Assembly: GCA_031761405.1 (NCBI GenBank)
Contig: JASEVX010000005.1
Location: 2,678,571-2,742,570, forward strand
Origin: Serripes groenlandicus
Lineage: Eukaryota > Mollusca > Bivalvia > Cardiida > Cardiidae
Direction: 5' to 3'
Length of the DNA stretch: 64,000 nt
Part shown: one piece after another, positions 36,045 through 46,110 of the stretch
Layout: every line of letters starts with the position of its first letter
Position numbering within the stretch: position 1 is the stretch's first letter
The notes under the pieces: generated by a model
Seen by the model: only the letters and a program-made list of their open reading frames with translations
Told to the model about the DNA's origin: nothing
Database searches by the model: none
Made by a program: the position numbers and the translations under genes

Positions 36045-37297
36045 AGTAGTATATGGGGCGGTTGGGCCCCAAACAAAGATGATGTAATCGGCGGCCATTT
36101 TGTTGACCTAGTTACTATTTATAGTATCTCATTTGCATATAAGGGATTGACACAATAGAGGACGCCATTGTGTTGACCTAGTTATTTATATACAATGACT
36201 GCGCATGCGTGGCAGCCATAATGAAATCATAGGTATATATTTAGAATGACATCATAAGTCTATATTTAGAAAGCTTTAACAATGGAGCAAGTGTTCAGCA
36301 GCACCCCTCGGCGGGCGAGACCACCAACGATTTGTCTCTAGCCTTCTACCAATAGATTCTAGCGGGTATGTTGTTGGAACCCTCGAAAATAATGGCGGGG
36401 AAATTCGACCTAACCTTTGCTACATTGTTTCGGGAAACCTGACACGAGACATCCATACAACACGATATATCCCTTTAGTATGTCGTATAGTCGAGCCGAA
36501 GCACGCAGTCAAACATGTATGGTAAAGCAATAAATTTAACGTCTTACCTCTAGCACGTCCAGATCTCAAATGACAGATGTCCCGATCTATTTTTAGTTTC
36601 GTTATTTCACAACCACTATCGAATATCAGAAACACACCAGGTGTCCGAACAATAGACCATTGCAATGTTAATCTCCTTTAAAGGCGCCATACTGTCTGCG
36701 TTTGTTGATTTAAGTCCGGAAACATGAACAATGCCCAATTGACATGTCAATATCAATCTCCTTTAAAGGCGTCACAGTGTCCAGCGTCTATTGATTTAAG
36801 GCCGGAAACGTGTACAATGCCCCATTGACATGTCACAATTAATCTCCTTTAAAGGCGACATACTGTCTGCGTCTGAACACCTGCAACGAACGCGTTAACA
36901 CTTGTCTGAGAATAACCCTTTACATTGCTGTTCAAAAGTTTATCCCTCATGATGAAAGTTATTATTATGCCTAAACAAGCACTTGAAAAGTGTCAGTGAA
37001 GTTATACACGACTTTACCAATTTGATCATATTTCAAATATAGAGGGAAAAGGAGCCCATTAAAAGCGTCAAATCAGTTTTTGTTAATTTGTATCACTATT
37101 TACGCTTTAACTTTTTCTCTTTATGCTACCAAATGATAGAAGACACAAAAAGCTTTAATTTAAACCAAAGTTTGTCGCTATAATTGTTTACCGTTTTCGA
37201 GTAATGTAATATGAGAGATTTTTAAACCCCCAAAATGAACTTGCCCTGATCCTCAAGTTTGATATTTCGTTGGAAAGATGTCGTTGCGCCCTTTTCA
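36045..37297 (+). repeat. Left terminal inverted repeat of the Polinton-like element
   Basis: 1,253 bp, matching 40555-41808 inverted with few differences. It contains two and a half copies of a roughly 90 bp subrepeat (ATCTCCTTTAAAGGCG, then GACATGTCA) between 36669 and 36870. An 81-codon frame at 36420-36665 (minus) is mirrored at 41191-41436 (plus) and contains a strong splice-donor-like AGAG|GTAAGA; its product is not recognised. Confidence 0.93.
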
Positions 37298-37298
37298 C

Positions 37299-37557
37299 CG
37301 GTGCACCAAGCTTCCGGTGCATCGGTGCACCAAGCTCCCGGTGCACCAACAATTCGGTGCACCAAGCTTCCAGTGCACAAATATCCGGTGCACCGGTGCA
37401 CCAAACCCCGGGTTAAGAGTTCGAGAGAAGATTATAAGGGAAGAACACCGGTGCATCAATAACCAATACCCGGTGCACCGGTGCACCAAGCTCCCGGTGC
37501 ATTAATATCCGGTGCATCAAGCTCCCGGTGCACCATTATCCGGTGCACAGGTGCACC
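37299..37557 (+). promoter_or_regulatory. Iteron cluster: about 15 copies of CCGGTGCACC
   Basis: The self-complementary core GGTGCACC (some copies GGTGCAT) recurs at 7 to 50 bp spacing, often as CCGGTGCACCGGTGCACC. It occurs between the left inverted repeat and the ATPase start codon. A 50-base segment ending in AAGGGAAGAACACC is also repeated (about 37394-37447 and 37550-37603). Likely roles, all inferred: replication origin, protein-binding array or promoter of the ATPase gene. Confidence 0.8.
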
Positions 37558-37624
37558 AAACCCCGGGTTAAGAGTTCGAGAGAAGATTATAAGGGAAGAA
37601 CACCATCAAGAAAAAATACTAACA

Positions 37625-39104
37625 ATGGATTCAATAACGTGCTCTCAATGTGCTGATACATTTGCTAGTCTATATAGTAGAATGCGTCATATGCAGCGAA
37701 GGCACGCTTCGTCGGACAGTAAACCGTTTTCTTTGAGCACAACAACACAAAGAGCTACAGAAATGGGCTTCACTGTTTCTTCTGATATTAATAATAAATT
37801 AGAAAATACAGACAAGTTGTACCTTAAAAGTTTTAAAACATCTCAAAACAGTAACTTTTTTATTCAAACATCCATTCACGTGTATGGTCAGTGGACCCAC
37901 CTCCTGCGGGAAGACTTTCTTTGTTACCAAGATACTTAAATCTGACAAGATACAACCAGCTCCACAACGAATAATATGGCTCTACAAAAGATGGCAGCCG
38001 TTATACAACGACTTAAAAAGAACCGTGTATCCCAGTGTAGAATTTATACAGGGAATTCCTCACAACCTAGAGGATGACGCTTATTTAAACCCCAATATGA
38101 CCAATCTTATTATTTTGGACGATCTCATGTCAACGACCAACAAAGACCCGAGGATTACGGACCTATTTACGGAGGGGTCACACCATAGAAATCTCTCAAT
38201 CATGGCACTGAATCAAAATCTATACTTTAGTAAAGATCCAACTCAGAGAAGAAATTGCCATTATTTAGTCTTATTTAAAAATCCAATCGACCAACAACCT
38301 GTAATGACCTTAGCGCGACAAATGTATCCTGAAAAGGCGGGTTATTTAATGAGTCGTTTTCAAGAAGTTACGAAACAACCCTACGGTTACCCTCTTGTCG
38401 ATTTGAAACCAGACACTCCAGAAGCTAATCGTTTAAAAGATCCGATCCACAATAATCCGTCTGAACCGTCCTATATTATAAGAGAACCAAATCTAAACAT
38501 TCCTATAAGGGATACCCCGGTAGAGTACATAGAGTGTGATTCCAGCCTCGAGTCTAAAACCAGTCTAGACATGCCCGTTTGCGACGATTGCGGTATCGTG
38601 TTTGGTGACGTTCATTCTTTACAAAATCACGTCAAACGATGGTGTAATAAGCGTTCTGCCTCAGAAGATCACGCGGAAACGCCTCCTTTAAAACGGTGGA
38701 TATCCTATGACCAGAGCGAAGAAGATGTAAAAGACAACGTCAGCGAAGAACACAAAGTGTTTGGAGTAATGTATCGTAAAGCTTCGAACAATAATGAAAA
38801 ATCTTGGAGACAGAAAGTGGAAAAATATGAGCGAGATGGAATGTCCAATGACGAGGCCAAGAAAAAGGCAGACTCAAAAATAGTAGCGGAAGATACAACA
38901 CATGTCTTACGTATGTATAGACAACTGCTTCTCCACACATTCCAATTAGAACACGGAGTCATTCACCAACGTGTCATGGAAGATGTGCACGAACTGATGT
39001 GCCGTTCAGAAACACCGTTATCCAATAGAAGGTATAGTGAAATCGGAGAACGACGACGTTAGCGACGACGGTAGCGACGACATTGATGATGAAGAAATGC
39101 TATA
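37625..39104 (+). pseudogene. C2H2 zinc finger + A32-type DNA-packaging ATPase, frameshifted
   Basis: ATG 37625 opens a frame with a C2H2 finger (CSQCADTF ... HMQRRH). The frame changes at the run of six T at 37856-37861. From there the second frame reads FKHPFTCMVSGPTSCGKT (Walker A), then NLIILDDLM (Walker B, about 38110-38135), the signature GSHHRNLS, the QN sensor in LNQNLYF and a conserved LARQMYP. After the ATPase core (to about residue 190 from 37884) come a CX2CX12HX4C finger (about 38578-38646), a charged helical region and a stop at 39060-39062. In the next frame the same place continues as an acidic D/E/S tail ending at TAA 39102-39104, so a second indel near 39030-39040 is likely. 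The family is the FtsK/HerA-like ATPase that pumps DNA into capsids of Polinton/adintovirus-type viruses. The lesions make this copy unlikely to yield the full protein. Confidence 0.85.
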
Positions 39105-39175
39105 AGAGGAGGAAGTATGCAGATAATAGATAAGAATATTAAAATCACTCGCTGTGTACGTTACTACCGTCGACG

Positions 39176-39436
39176 ATGGACAAAGTAGAAATGTGGACAT
39201 GACATTTTCAGCGGATGGCTGAAGGGAAACTGAAACCTAATCATAAAGGACAATACGTGGTGGAAAAAATGCAAATGGGTGGGGTGGTGAAAGAACCTAC
39301 CATTAACTTTGTGACACCCATGGCTCCCGCTGTCGAACTAGCCAAGTCAGAGGTAGCCAGAAAAAGACAACATATCAGGATTGAAAATGCGAGAAATGTG
39401 CATCGAATGCACGGACCATCGGGATTACGTGACTAA
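39176..39436 (+). pseudogene. Small ORF of the Polinton-like element, in-frame TGA
   Basis: ATG 39176 opens a frame of about 86 codons interrupted by TGA at 39200-39202 and ending at TGA 39434-39436. An intact stretch starts at ATG 39215 (73 residues). It is basic and polar (GKLKPNHKGQYVVEKM, KSEVARKRQHIRIENARN), with no cysteine and no membrane segment. I do not recognise a family. It lies 70 bp downstream of the ATPase on the same strand, so it may belong to the same transcript. Confidence 0.5.
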
Positions 39437-39879
39437 ATTAACGGAAAGAAAATGCCTGAGGGAGCCCTAAATTAACCACGTTTACAAGATAACGGAACGG
39501 TGGACAGTTATTCATAGACGTCATGGATGGAGTATGCCACGAATTGACAATCATTTTCATCCCGTAATGAATCGTGATTTGTGAATACTGTGTTCAATAA
39601 ATAGTGTTAGTTATTTTGATTCTGCGAACTACAATACTTGATTATATAATAAAAGTGTAGAAATTGTATTCATGTCTTTGTTTTTCTTTTACCCCTTGCG
39701 CTGCTTATTTAAAGTACAATGTCATGAAAACATTGATCGGATATCTTTCAAATTCGAATATACTCATATATCGATAAGAGCTTTCGAATGATATACAAAT
39801 TGTAAACATCGGTTCAGAACTAAGGAAGATATGACCATTGTAATATATAATGACGTCACTTCCGGTTTACAGACTAACT
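39437..39879. other. Polinton-like element, AT-rich spacer
   Basis: Contains a polyadenylation-like AATAAA at about 39597 and ATAATAAAAG near 39648; otherwise nothing is recognised. Confidence 0.4.
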
Positions 39880-40500
39880 AAACTTTCGGTTTAATCATCT
39901 CAATCGATAGAACATCCGAAATCCTTTTCAAGGGGTCCAAACACGTCTACATTCGGACAAGAAATAAAGGAGATATCGGTATTTACGCATTGAGAAGACT
40001 TTTGACGCACTTTGAAACAAACAAATATTTAAAACATGACATCCCTTCCGGTTTGGTCATCTCAATCGATAGTCAATCAGAAATCCTTTTCAATGGGTCC
40101 AAACACGACTACATTCGGACAAGAAATAAAGGAGATATCGGCATTTACGCATTAAGAAGACTTTTGACGCACTTTGAAACAAACAAATATTTAAAACGGC
40201 GATAACTAGAGATCCCTTTGTCGTAGAACCATAATATTTTCAGATTTGAAAAGGTTGCAGCGAGATCTTTTAAATGGTCTACATATTTGTTTTTGTTTTT
40301 AGGTTTAAAAATTTATTATATCGCAAATCTGACTATTTTAAGAAATAATTACGAGACTTCCGGTTTGACCTCATCAATCGATAGAAAATCCAAAACCCTT
40401 TTCAACGAGTCCAAACACGTCTACAATCGGACAAGAAATAAAGGAGATATCGGCATTTGCGCATTGAGAAGACTTTTGACGCACTTTTAAAAAATAATTT
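39880..40500 (+). repeat. Three copies of a ~160 bp repeat beside the right TIR
   Basis: Copies begin near 39885, 40047 and 40357 (TTCCGGTTT..TCATCTCAATCGATAG) and share AAACACGTCTACATTCGGAC and GAAGACTTTTGACGCACTTT. The second and third are separated by about 150 bp of other sequence. Short frames in them follow the repeat. Confidence 0.88.
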
Positions 40501-40554
40501 TAAACTGCGATAACAAGAGAACTAATAGTCATAGGACCATAATTATTTCGTATA

Positions 40555-41808
40555 TGAAAAGGGCGCAACGACAACTTTCCAACGAAATATCATTTCAATA
40601 TCAATAACATTTAAAGTTCATTTTGGGGGTTTAAAAATCTCTCATATTACATTACTCGAAAACGGTAAACAATTATAGCGACAAACTTTGGTTTGAATTA
40701 AAGCTTTTTGTGTCTTCTATCATTTGGTAGCATAAAGAGAAAAAGTTAAAGCGTAAATAGTGATGCAAATTAACAAAAACTGATTTGACGCTTTTAATGG
40801 GCTCCTTTTCCCTCTATATTTGAAATATGATCAAATTGGTAAAGTCGTGTATAACTTCACTGACACTTTTCAAGTGCTTGTTTAGGCATAATAATAACTT
40901 TCATCATGAGGGATAAACTTTTGAACAGCAGTGTAAAGGGTTATTCTCAGACAAGTGTTAACGCGTTCGTTGCAGGTGTTCAGACGCAGACAGTATGTCG
41001 CCTTTAAAGGAGATTAATTGTGACATGTCAATGGGGCATTGTACACGTTTCCGGCCTTAAATCAATAGACGCTGGACACTGTGACGCCTTTAAAGGAGAT
41101 TGATATTGACATGTCAATTGGGCATTGTTCATGTTTCCGGACTTAAATCAACAAACGCAGACAGTATGGCGCCTTTAAAGGAGATTAACATTGCAATGGT
41201 CTATTGTTCGGACACCTGGTGTGTTTCTGATATTCGATAGTGGTTGTGAAATAACGAAACTAAAAATAGATCGGGACATCTGTTATTTGAGATCTGGACG
41301 TGCTAGAGGTAAGACGTTACATTTATTGCTTTACCATACATGTTTGACTGCGTGCTTCGGCTCGACTATACGACATACTAAAGGGATATATCGTGTTGTA
41401 TGGATGTCTCGTTTCAGATTTCCCGAAACAATGTAGCAAAGGTTAGGTCGAATTTCCCCGCCATTATTTTCGAGGGTTCCAACAACATACCCGCTAGAAT
41501 CTATTGGTAGAAGGCTAGAGACAAATAGTTGGTGGTCTCGCCCGAAGGGTGCTGCTGAACACTTGCTCCATTGTTAAAGCTTTCTAAATATAGACTTATG
41601 ATGTCATTCTAAATATAGACCTATGATTTCATTATGGCCGCCACGCATGCGCAGTCATTGTATATAAATAACTAGGTCACCACAATGGCGTCCTCTCTTG
41701 TGTCAATCCCTTATATGCAAATGAGATACTATAAATAGTAACTAGGTCAACAAAATGGCCGCCGATTACATCATCTTTATTTGGGGCCCAACCGCCCCAT
41801 ATACTACT
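40555..41808 (-). repeat. Right terminal inverted repeat of the Polinton-like element
   Basis: 1,254 bp, inverted relative to 36045-37297; it begins at TGAAAAGGGCGCAACGAC and ends ATACTACT. Nearest its inner end the two arms differ most (for example around 40590-40615). Confidence 0.93.
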
Positions 41809-41814
41809 AATACT

Positions 41815-43224
41815 CTTGAGATACACATGTGTAAATGTTTTTATTTGCATTATCAAACTCAATTGCAGAATATATTTGTACGTGGCGACTTTCAATTACA
41901 AATAAACTGCATCAGGCAATATGGTGGTTTGCTCACCTCTGCACGAAGTGCTCAAGGTGGGCTATTGGGAACGCCTTGTGTCCATCGTTAGTCCATTCTC
42001 GGTACCCAGGCTATAAACTGTTCACATACTCATGCGTCCTGGGTAATTCAATCCAGCTACTCAATAGTACTGAACACACCAGTCGTGCGTCGTGTGTCGT
42101 GAACCGTATCAGGCAATAAGCTAGTCATTTCTGAATATGTCGTTGTATACAGACTACGGTGAAGCTGTGCTTAAGTACAGTCACACCAGAGCCTTCACTG
42201 TCCGTCAATATGCAGCATAGACCATGATGTTTCCACTGGTGACAATATATAAATCTGGGCCGATTATTACCATGTCAATGTTATCTCATTCAAATCAGGT
42301 CATAATACTTCGGTGTGTGTATATTTGTTCTGACAACACCAACATGTTTAAGGTCATCTCGTATTGACCCTATATATTTAAATATTCATGAGTAGGAGCT
42401 CGTATTTGTGTTCAATGTAACCGCACAATACAACCAACGCTTGGTTCTGCAATCAATATGGTTTCTATACAATCGGACAACTCGGTTATCACCGTTTCTT
42501 TATATCGTTTATCTATATGGTTTATCTCCAGTGGTGATACATGTACCTGTTGATTTTGTAGGCCATCCTTGTATTGGTTTTAGCAAAGTTCAATCTTGGC
42601 TGACTTGAAATGGTCAGTCATTAGATGTATACAAGCTTTTGCTACTGCAGCGAATAATATGCCTCATATATGAATGAGATTGCTTAGCCTTTTAACTTTT
42701 AATGAAATTAAAACGGAGTAGCAGCAAGACCTACACTTCGATTGACGAGGCGTTAACACTATCAAACATAAATATTCATTTTTAACTCATAATGAGCAAA
42801 TTAATCATATTTTTTAAATGTGTTCCGCCTTTTTTCCCCATAATACAACTATAAACAGCTAATTGCCTTTGTTCTTTCCAAGATATCTTCAACGTCGTCT
42901 GCTGTATTGTTTTGTGTGGGAAAGGGATAGTGGTTTACGTATTCAGACATTATATGACCCCTCTTATTGCAAAAGGTACACGTTTTCATTTCTGAACAGT
43001 GTATGTTAAGATCTGCCTGAACATCTACCCGTCAAGTTGACAGAAGCTTCTAACAAGTGTACAGTATATATCTTGATCTGACTGTACGGTTGTACAGTCT
43101 GATCTTGATCTACACAGTTCACAATCTGTATCCTTTGCTGTGTACGAGCTTATACCAATGAATTCCAATTATAAATATCAACGGAACAGATCTGTTTGAG
43201 AAATTGACCCGTTCCCAACCCCCT
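41815..43224. other. Intergenic, one minisatellite unit then nothing recognised
   Basis: The first ~40 bp continue the minisatellite split by the Polinton. A half MITE (GTCGTCTGCTGTATTG ... GTGGGAAAGGGAT) lies near 42893-42932. No gene is seen. Confidence 0.45.
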
Positions 43225-43450
43225 CGGTGATGTTATAGATGAACGTCCGCTTCGGGTGCAGAAGGTCGCGGGTTCAATCCCCGGTCGGGTCATGCAAAAT
43301 ACTTTAATAATGGTAGAAATGGATTTTCCTCGTTGGCGCTCAGGGCTGTTTGGTAAGCTGATTCACTGGTGTCAGGATAAGTAATGACACAGGAAACGCT
43401 GAGATATAACTGAAAAAGTGTTGAATGCGGCATAAAACATCATACAATTT
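43225..43450 (+). mobile_element. tRNA-derived SINE (family B)
   Basis: B box GGGTTCAATCCCCGG in a tRNA-like head, then AATAATGGTAGAAATGG, CTGGTGTCAGGATAA and the 3' end GAGATATAACTGAAAAAGTG. It shares these blocks with 55757-56010. Confidence 0.75.
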
Positions 43451-43799
43451 AACCCGTTCCCACACATAAATTATATGCAGTCTTTGACAATGAAAACATC
43501 TCTGGGAAACTACAGTGTGTGGGGAAGCAAGCTGAATGACAGTACAACTTAAAAACAGCTTCTTCAGCGTGTTAAAAAGGCTTAAACGTTACTTGATAAG
43601 GTTTTCCATTTGTCTTAGGTAACAGTACTAAAGCACCAAAATCGAACAGACATACATCTCTGCTAAAAATAATTGGTCTCCCCTTTTTTTAATGGAGAAT
43701 TTAAAGTTCAAAATCAAGATGTATTGACACCCGAAATTCTCATATGACGTCATTCAAATAATGGCCGCTATCTGTGTTGACTGATAAACATTGAAATTG

Positions 43800-43921
43800 T
43801 TATATATATGAGACTTTATATGGATGTACTTGATTGATATTGTAACTCGTAAACATGTTTGATACCTGCAGTTGAGAGTACGGACTGGTCTACGGAGACG
43901 ATATCTACAGCATAAATACTG
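43800..43921 (+). promoter_or_regulatory. Possible promoter and 5' untranslated exon of the TRIM-like gene
   Basis: A TATATATA at about 43800 is followed by a roughly 100 bp stretch ending in AATACTG|GTAAGTTC, a strong splice-donor match at 43921/43922. The coding exon of the TRIM-like gene starts just after a splice acceptor (TTCTTTCAG, 47583). A 5' non-coding exon joined across 3.66 kb is plausible but rests only on these signals. Confidence 0.3.
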
Positions 43922-44069
43922 GTAAGTTCGATTTTAATTCATTGTTTATCTTTCTCTTTTTGTATCTGTTTTAAACTATGGAATGTCAGTAGAATATGTA
44001 TTTCACGCATATATAAATCAGACTATAGACCTATACCTCTACCTTAATGTATCTATATCTAATGATATT

Positions 44070-44321
44070 GAGCCGTCCCGCGAGAAAACCAACATTGCGG
44101 ACTCTGCGTAAAGTATCGATCAGGATCATCCTGAGCATGCCGCACAGGCTAGACACTTTTCGCCTCCTATGGATTTTCTGTTATAGGACTCATTACTCTA
44201 TACCTCTATCCCCCTGAGACGGAATGTGTCGGTCCGGATCAATCTGCGCGGACTGCGCATCCTGATCTGGGCCGATACATTACGCAGAGGCCATTTTGAT
44301 GGTTTTCTCGCGGGACGGCTC
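44070..44321. mobile_element. Palindromic MITE (GAGCCGTCCCG ends), copy 1
   Basis: The ends GAGCCGTCCCGCGAGAAAA and the inverse TTTTCTCGCGGGACGGCTC are near perfect. The interior has nested inverted stretches (CTCTGCGTAAAGTATCGA ... ATACATTACGCAGAG). Flanks AATGATATT and AATTATATT form a 9 bp duplication with one mismatch, which suggests Mutator-type mobilisation. Confidence 0.85.
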
Positions 44322-44439
44322 AATTATATTACTGATTCTGGTGAGTGACAAACATTTGAAAACACCGAACATGTATTTTTATGCATAACTTTCCAAAAGA
44401 TGTGCAGTCGATTTCGTACATAATCACCCGTCTCTTGCT

Positions 44440-44705
44440 TCCTCTCTGCTGTTGGTATTAACGAAGTTTGTGGAGCATGTGGTTATAAGTTCGAAACTCA
44501 GTTCGGTCATTCAATCTGTGTGAAGAAATTCGTGGTTGAATCGGTTTCATGTGTTTATCACAATTGGTCTCGAAAGGTCTCTGTTTGGTGGGAGCGAGTT
44601 GCATGGGAAAACAAAGTGTAGAGTACTGATGCAAGAGAGCCATTAAGTGAACTGGATCACATGATATAACGGATGATACAATTGAAAACGGCATTACAAC
44701 TTATA
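44440..44705 (+). mobile_element. Degenerate tRNA-SINE (family A)
   Basis: Has a worn head with ATAAGTTCGAAACTCAGTTC, a body with GTGGGAGCGAGTTGCATGG and a 3' end GAAAACGGCATTACAACTTA, matching family A in order. Confidence 0.6.
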
Positions 44706-45059
44706 ATTAAGTATATTACGCAATTACATATTTAAACTGACTTAGTCATTTCGCTACGCCTTGAGCAAAGGGAAAAATACCAATCTTTTCTCTTCCACCT
44801 GTCTCTGCATATTACTGCCGTTTAAGTGATTCATAGGGGATACATGGGTTTATACTGGTCGACGCTAAGCATATCGGCGTACAAATCGACTGCCCATATG
44901 TTGGCTTATTCTTCCAGTACATTGAACTCTCATGTCACGTGATAGCATGTAGATTAAACTACTCAGGACACATTGCAATATAACGCATAATATAAGATGT
45001 AGTTAATACAAAGCAATAGTGTAACAAGAGGGCAAAGATGGCCAAAAGTCGATCACCTG

Positions 45060-46110
45060 AGTGATAGTAAATTAGTAGCAAATATTTAACAGCAAATATC
45101 TGGGAATATTTGAACAGGAGTGCAAATGAAACTGCAAAGAGTGGACACTGGTAAAGACATAGTAAAATGGCTTATCAGTAAAGGCCATTTATAACATGAA
45201 ATCTAACAAGAACTTTAATAAGAATGGAACTATAAAGTAACATTTCTACCAACTTATCTTGGAGGAAAAGGATTTTAAAGTTTGGGTATTTTTCGCACTT
45301 TCTGATGCCGCAGCAACAAAAGTTCTAAACAGAATGTAAGTCTTTGGACAATTTTGAAAGAGGACTCAACACAGGAACATTCCTGTGAAGTCCAGTGGAA
45401 TGGTAGGAGTTATCATTTGTAGCTAAAAGTTAAATTTACCCCTTTTGTGATGACGCCTGGTTGCTATCATTGGGTAACCAATCAATACAGCTTGAACAAA
45501 TTAAGTAGAAGTAAGATTCCTATTCAATTTTTCTTAAAATCAGACAAGCACTTTATAAAAAAGGGAATTTTTAAATTTTTAAATTTTGCATCTTTTCTGA
45601 TGCCGCCTGACTGCCATATTTTTAATCCAATTAGTATGGCTTGAACAATTTTTGTAGAGGGTCACCAAGGAACATTTTTACCAAATTATATTGGAATCTG
45701 AAAAGAAGATTCCGAGAAGAAGATTTTTAAAGTTTGGACATTTTGCCCCCTTTCTGATGCCGCAGCAACCAAAGTTCTCAATGGAATTCTCAATGGAATT
45801 TAAATCCTTGAACACTTTTGATTGATTGATTGATTGGGGTTTAAGGCCGTTTTTACCAATTTCTCATGCATATCACGGCGGCCAGTTCACCTACTCGTGT
45901 GTTTCCTGGTTTTCTCACACCAGTACTCCACACAACAATCTTCTCAAGCAACTGGCTGCTTTTCCACATAGACTTAGCCCATTGGTGGAAGAGAACACTT
46001 TTGAGAGAGGGCCACCAAATTCCTGTGTAGTTTGGTTACAATTGGTCCTGAGGTAAAGGAGTAGATGATGTTTAAAGCTTATAGTAAACGACGGAAGACG
46101 GAAGGACGTA
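45060..46110 (+). repeat. Interspersed repeat with internal duplication (GATGCCGCAGCAAC)
   Basis: TTTCTGATGCCGCAGCAAC, then AAAGTTCT, recurs near 45300 and 45755, and a partial version lies near 45595. Related blocks are GTAGAGGGTCACCAAGGAAC and GAAGACGGAAGGACGTACTC. The second unit is interrupted by the SINE at 45822. No frame is convincing. Confidence 0.6.
45822..45992 (-). mobile_element. tRNA-SINE (family A), 5' truncated, with 12 bp TSD
   Basis: Perfect duplications GAACACTTTTGA at 45810-45821 and 45993-46004 flank the insertion. The minus-strand 3' tail is the AATCAATCAATCAA run at 45822-45836. The body matches 1030-1292 but lacks the tRNA head. Confidence 0.9.

Larger units (their letters stand above)
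36045..41808 (+). mobile_element. Compact Polinton/Maverick-like element, 5.76 kb
   Basis: The ends are AGTAGTATATGGGGCGG and its inverse, within inverted repeats of about 1.25 kb. The target duplication AATACT (36039-36044 and 41809-41814) is a perfect 6 bp. AG...CT termini, long inverted repeats, a 6 bp duplication and an A32-type packaging ATPase are the hallmarks of Polintons (adintovirus relatives). Unlike 15-20 kb Polintons, this element has no DNA polymerase B, integrase, protease or capsid gene. Inside are an iteron cluster, a zinc-finger/ATPase gene, a small conserved-looking ORF and a 165 bp tandem repeat. All genes carry lesions. The ends are intact and the arms very similar, so it may have been moved in trans. 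Confidence 0.85.

Noticed and set aside
37222..37505. Frames rich in Cys, Thr, Gly, His over the iterons
   Set aside because: Generated by the GGTGCACC repeats in several frames.
37856..37862. Programmed minus-one frameshift at TTTTTTA before the ATPase
   Set aside because: The heptamer sits in the frame that already encodes the ATPase; the needed change from the upstream frame is plus one, so it does not fit minus-one slippage.
39990..40490. Two similar 67-71 residue frames (RRLLTHFE...)
   Set aside because: Follow the 160 bp tandem repeat next to the Polinton arm; no domain.
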